Part shown: piece by piece, positions 59,616 through 64,000 of the stretch
Position numbering within the stretch: the stretch's first letter is position 1
How the letters are laid out: every line of letters starts with the position of its first letter
Source: Sitta carolinensis
Taxonomy: Eukaryota; Chordata; Aves; Passeriformes; Sittidae
NCBI GenBank assembly: GCA_032173965.1
Contig: CM063284.1
Location: 103,850,410-103,914,409, forward strand
Length of the DNA stretch: 64,000 bases
Direction: 5' to 3'
The notes under the pieces: model-generated
Told to the model about the DNA's origin: nothing
Database searches by the model: none
The model's input: the letters and a program-made list of their open reading frames with translations, nothing else
Made by a program: the position numbers and the translations under genes

Positions 59616-62469
59616 TGCAGCCGAATTAGTGGCAACATTTTTCCTCTGAAGAGTTTTTGCAAGGTCTTTCTGTCACATATGTGATGTAAACATTTCTTGA
59701 GGCGTTTTTTTTCTTTGGGCCAGGGCACGTTCCTACTAATCAGCAGTGCAGGTGGTGTGACAGAGGTCCTGTCTGTAGCTGTAAATTTGAATAAAGACCT
59801 TATCTCTTTATTTCCTCTGGTTCTCATTATGAAAATGAATTCGATTTCCTTCCATCAAGTCCTATAAACATAAAACTGTAGACAAATTTAATTTAGTTCA
59901 GAAAAATATGTAGCATAAGAACATGATCTTAGAAAGTCCTGAATTTCATCCCTTCCATATTCCTAAACTCTGTCATATCTTCTTGTCCTCTGTTATGACA
60001 ATTAAATTACCACTTTTGGAGGGATCAGTCTGGTATTTTCAATAGTCATTGTTTCTTGAACATATGGCCCTTATCACCATTTCATACATTTTTCATTTCA
60101 TTAATTTTTATGTTAGGACTGTTATTTTCCCTTTTTATCTCTGTATGTTGCCACACCTAATAAATAAATAAAAAAATATTTTATCATCTTTATGTTGATA
60201 TATTTAAGGATCTTTATGACAGTGGTCTGTATTGAGCACTACAACAATGCACAGATTAATATCTGTGCTACGTATTCTGTCCTATGGGAACATCAGAGAA
60301 AAATGCTTTTGTTCTTACAGATAAAATAGTTTTTTTTAAAGAGTCAGACAGGTCCTTAAGTTCTGGTGAATTGCACCTTATTGCCTAAGTTGCTGTTGAT
60401 GTGAATGGGAGCAAATTTTGTATTACCTGTGTTAGTGTCTTTATACTGAACCAATGTATCTATGCAGTTATACATTTGTAGAAAGCTCATAGCTTTCTAC
60501 AGAAACATAGTACAGAGAATATGCTACAGAGTGTACTACAAAGTTGCACTTTCTTGCATTCTTCCTTTTTTCTTTTTTTTCTTGCAGTAGCTGATACAGA
60601 ATTTTATTCTCTTCAAGCAGTCCATCATAATCCTCCCACAGGAATTCTTTTTTTTACCATTTCAAAATCCAGAGTTTAGTATCCCAGTTAGGGTCAGGTG
60701 CTCAGAGGTGAGAAACATTCAAAATTTTTCACCTGTGTTACAGTTCTGAATCTGCAAGTCCTTTCCAGGAAGCTTCTAACAGTATATATTCTCATGTGCA
60801 TTGTATACATCTGTTATGGATGGTAGTGCATGAGTTTATTGTTTCTATGAGTATTGTAATGTGCCCAAGTTGTATTTATATGCAGGATATGTTTTTTATA
60901 TCAGACAAAAAATATCCGTATTTTGATGTTCGAAATCTTTGCTAGGAATTCTTTTCTAAAGATAAACATTTTATAGACTACTTAATCAATCTTATGTAAA
61001 GAACAAACAATTTGATCTTGTCTTCACTGTACTGCAGTTTTCTGTATGACACACCCAGATTTCAAACCAATAATCCTGGTAGGTTGTTGGGGTTTTCTAA
61101 TAGGAAGTAGGATGAGGAAATTTCTGGGTGTGCTATTTTAGCAGTGTCTTCATTACGAGATGAAAAATATTGATGAATGAGTGAACAAAGATTTGATTAG
61201 ATAATTGTGATGGAACAAAACTGGCAGAATTGTGTGTTCTGCTTTGCCTGTGGGGAGTTCTATCAGCACTTGAACAACAATTCTGAGAAGTGACAGAATT
61301 AAATCTCAGAAAAATAAATTAAGACAAATTATGTAGTGTTAGTTGTTTTTCAGTCCATGATAATTTGCTGCCTGATGGAAGTCAATCAGCCTTCAAGTCA
61401 GTCAAGTCAGCAAGTCAATACTCTGTTTTCCAAGGCTTTTTAAACTTCACATCCTTGGATGCTCATTCCATAGACAAGTCCAAGGAAGTCTAGGAAATAA
61501 CACTAATTAAAAAATAGCTTCTTGTCAGGATGCTATTTAATATAGGAAGGACTGTACTCTCCTGATAAAGATTTGAAGCACAGAGCACCACTGAAAACCA
61601 TGATTCGAAAATGAGAAGGAAGACCAAAAAATTAAAAATATCCTCATTATTTATTTGTTTTTATAAATTTACTTTGCTGTGGGTTTGTTTACTCTGTTTT
61701 TATGCTGTCCTTTTAATGGATCACTCTATCTGAATCATACTTCATGTTCTGGAAAGTTCTGCTGCCTGAGGACAAAATTACTCAGGGAAGTACTTGGACC
61801 CTTTCCAAGCTTCTTCTGCTTGGAGGTGAAATGGATTAGAGTCAACTATCACTTTAATGATCTTCTGTTTATTAGTAAAGAGGATACAGAAAGCTTATTT
61901 TTTCTGAATGCAGGGAGAACAAACAGCAGGCAATTTCCTTGCCTGAAATGCCATTGCTGCCTTTTCAGCCTGTCCTGTGTGTCACGGGTTTATTTTTTTA
62001 GCCTCTGTATGAGGACGCTTGTGCAGTCACACTTCTCACGTTTTCCTGTTATCTGACCTGACCTGTGGCTTTTGGTTGCTGGTAAATTTTGAAGGTATGG
62101 TTTCATGGTATGAGGTATTCTGTAATAGAGTAGTTAAAGGAATTTCTGACCACTTCATTGTGCAGATAAAGTTGTTTTATTGCAACAGAAACTTGATTTT
62201 ACTGTGGCAATCTGAGAGAAATAGAGCGAGTATGGTTGTGTTTAATGACACTGAATGGTTCAGTCTGATAGAAATGGGGCTTGACATTGCTACGAATGTA
62301 ACAACAGTGGCATCTTATCAGGTTAAAAGTCCATTTAGCTGCCTATGCTATATCCTGTCTTCAGTCATGAGTAATAGCAACTACCACGGCAAAAATATGG
62401 GTCTAGGGTTAGGAGCAATGAGAGATATTGCTCCAAAATCATGGGGCATCACAAATCATGACACATCTA
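59616..62469. other. Gene-free AT-rich region
   Basis: No gene or repeat family is recognised. A perfect 10-bp inverted repeat GTAGAAAGCT-CAT-AGCTTTCTAC lies at 60478-60500. A short tandem of CAAGTCAGT-like units is at about 61394-61420. Overlapping plus-strand open frames at 61679-62056 and 62019-62531 show no domain. Confidence 0.5.
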
Positions 62470-62665
62470 CAACAGGGCATCCACAACTTCTATGTGCAAC
62501 CTGTTCCACAGTCTCATCACCCTCATCATAAAAAAAGCCTTCCTCATGTCCAGTTTAAATCTACCATTTTTCAGTTTTAAACTGTTGCCCTCTATCCTAT
62601 CACTATAGGCACTGCTGAACAATCTCAGTTCTCTCAGCAATTTGTCATAGAGGAGGTCAAAACTG
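62470..62665 (-). mobile_element. CR1 LINE internal 3' fragment
   Basis: Minus-strand CR1 blocks in order: 'GGGCATCCACAACTTCT', 'TGCAACCTGTTCCACAGTCT', 'CATCACCCTCATCATAAAAA' and 'CTCTATCCTATCACTATAGG'. The extreme 3' terminus (expected to the left) is missing or too decayed to see, as is the 5' side after about 62665. It is moderately old. Confidence 0.85.
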
Positions 62666-64000
62666 TTTCAGGAGAGTCTGTGCTTAGCTATAGATTGTCC
62701 TTAATATATGTTAGCGTTTTTCAATGTATGTGAATTAGCCCTCAGATATCCTCACAGTTCCTTCATGCTTTTGACTGGGGGGAAATGTTTCATGTTAATA
62801 TTTCTAGTGAAGTTGCAGTTTCCTTTAAGTGTGGGACATCCAGTTGTTGGGAGAAGCATCTCAGGATTTCTTTCTGCTATTGTCCTCTGTCTTTAGTTTT
62901 TTCTTTTCTTGTATTTGGCATAAACTACATGTGTTTACCTGTGATTTCTATTCCCTGCAATTTTTCTGTCAATTGTAATATAACCATATTTTAATTTCCT
63001 TGCTACAGTACAAAAGAAATATGTATATCTTCTTTCAGAAAAAGATTATTTCTTGCATGAGTCTTGTTGACGTTATCATCTGCTCCTTTTCAAAGTTAGC
63101 TGTCTAAAATGAGACCACAGAGTACAATCCAAGGGGTGCTTACCTATTTCTTTAATTTTCTCATTTGATCTGTAAGCTCAGTAAATTAATATTTCTGATT
63201 CATCCTAAGTTCAAATTCATCACTTTATTCTCAGAGATAAGGGTTTTAATTTACTTGTTTTGATGAAGGGCATGTAATCTGAAAATTGAAAAAAGAACAA
63301 AATTCTTAGTAGCAAATATTTACAAAATGTAAGAGAGAACCAGAAAAAATATAATTGAAAGTAAGAAACACTCAAATGTTTTAAAGTATTTCTTGTGAAA
63401 TGCTAAAATGGCTCAAATAAGGTTCTTTAATTCAGGGATAAGAGTTTGAGTCTCTGTTCTGTGCTATTTCTAGTGAATATGAGGTGGGTATTTGACTGCA
63501 GCAAAACCCTCTATTAGTATTGAGCTATTGCAATTCATCTTTAATTCCTATAGAAATTGTAAATTGGTATGATCCTGCCATCTGATTTAAATGAAGTTTT
63601 GACTCTACTTTTACTGTGCTTTATATGAACCTCTAAAGTTATGGTAGAGGGTCAAAATATATTCTGTATTTAGTGGTTGTAGGTGAAGCACATCTACTGG
63701 TTCCCTGTGTGAGGCTACAGAAAAAAAAATTTGGTGCATTAGGTGATGGTGCAACTTGTGTTTCATTACACAAACAAAAGATTTGTATAGCCTTAGGTTA
63801 AATCAGGTGCTCATGAAGTCAGCCAGAGCTGTGGGAGAGCTAAACAAGTTTAATGTCTCACTCTTTTCCCCCATGCTCCCCTCATTTTTAAGAAATTCAA
63901 GTTAGTTCACTAAATAATTACTCTCTTGATTTGCAGAAAAAGCTGGTACTTGAAAAGGCTTTGAAAGTATTAAGTAGCTTATTTTTTCCCTTTAGAGGAA
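62666..64000. other. Unique AT-rich non-coding sequence
   Basis: No gene is recognised. A weak CR1-like word series (GAGACCACAGAGTACAATCC near 63110) is too short to call. Confidence 0.5.

Noticed and set aside
62019..62531. Plus-strand open frame of 170 codons, the longest in the window
   Set aside because: Its last part runs antisense through a CR1 fragment, the rest has no domain, and it overlaps another unsupported frame at 61679-62056. Chance is the simplest reading.
63041..63200. Weak CR1-like wording near 63110
   Set aside because: Match too short and out of register with the CR1 fragment ending near 62665.

Overview
The window looks like gene-poor, AT-rich avian nuclear DNA: either intergenic, or inside a very large intron. 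The bird assignment rests on CR1 (chicken repeat 1) LINE fragments as nearly the only recognisable interspersed repeats, on their typical 3' ends (a 'CCTTCCAACC' block followed by ATTCTRTG-type octamers), and on one fragment resembling the start of an avian ERVL-type LTR. I saw no mammalian L1 or SINE sequence. I could not identify a species or locus.

I found no intact protein-coding gene, tRNA, rRNA, CRISPR array or bacterial-type operon. No open frame exceeds about 170 codons. Those with a recognisable product are broken pieces of CR1 ORF2 (reverse transcriptase). The other frames look like chance ORFs in eukaryotic DNA.

Layout. 1-7250 is mostly unique sequence, with a GC-richer patch at 1900-2716. 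7254-7815 is an old CR1 on the minus strand, flanked by two CTCF-like motifs in convergent orientation. 9975-10860 is a CR1 3' end on the plus strand. About 11539-11735 is the start of a decayed ERVL-type LTR. 11.7-31.4 kb is unique sequence with a TA microsatellite (23.5 kb) and homopolymer tracts (24.5, 25.4 and 30.0 kb). 31390-31482 is a CCTT/CCTG microsatellite. About 32.0-33.3 kb reads like conserved non-coding DNA. From 33.7 to 43.4 kb lie short CR1 pieces, one copy of an unnamed repeat (about 41.67 kb) and an ancient CR1-like element. 46545-47430 is a minus-strand CR1. The second copy of the unnamed repeat is at about 48.55 kb. 53226-55360 is a compound CR1: a short tail abutting a copy of about 2 kb that includes part of the RT domain. 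Further CR1 fragments follow at 56.48, 59.51 and 62.47 kb.

No set of genes works together here, and I found no convincing new biological system. The observations most worth checking are the diverged direct repeat pair at 41.67 and 48.55 kb that I cannot name, the conserved-element candidate at 32.0-33.3 kb with SOX/POU-like sites, the TTTAGCTCA cluster with a 14-bp inverted repeat near 13.3-13.5 kb, and several unusually perfect short hairpins.
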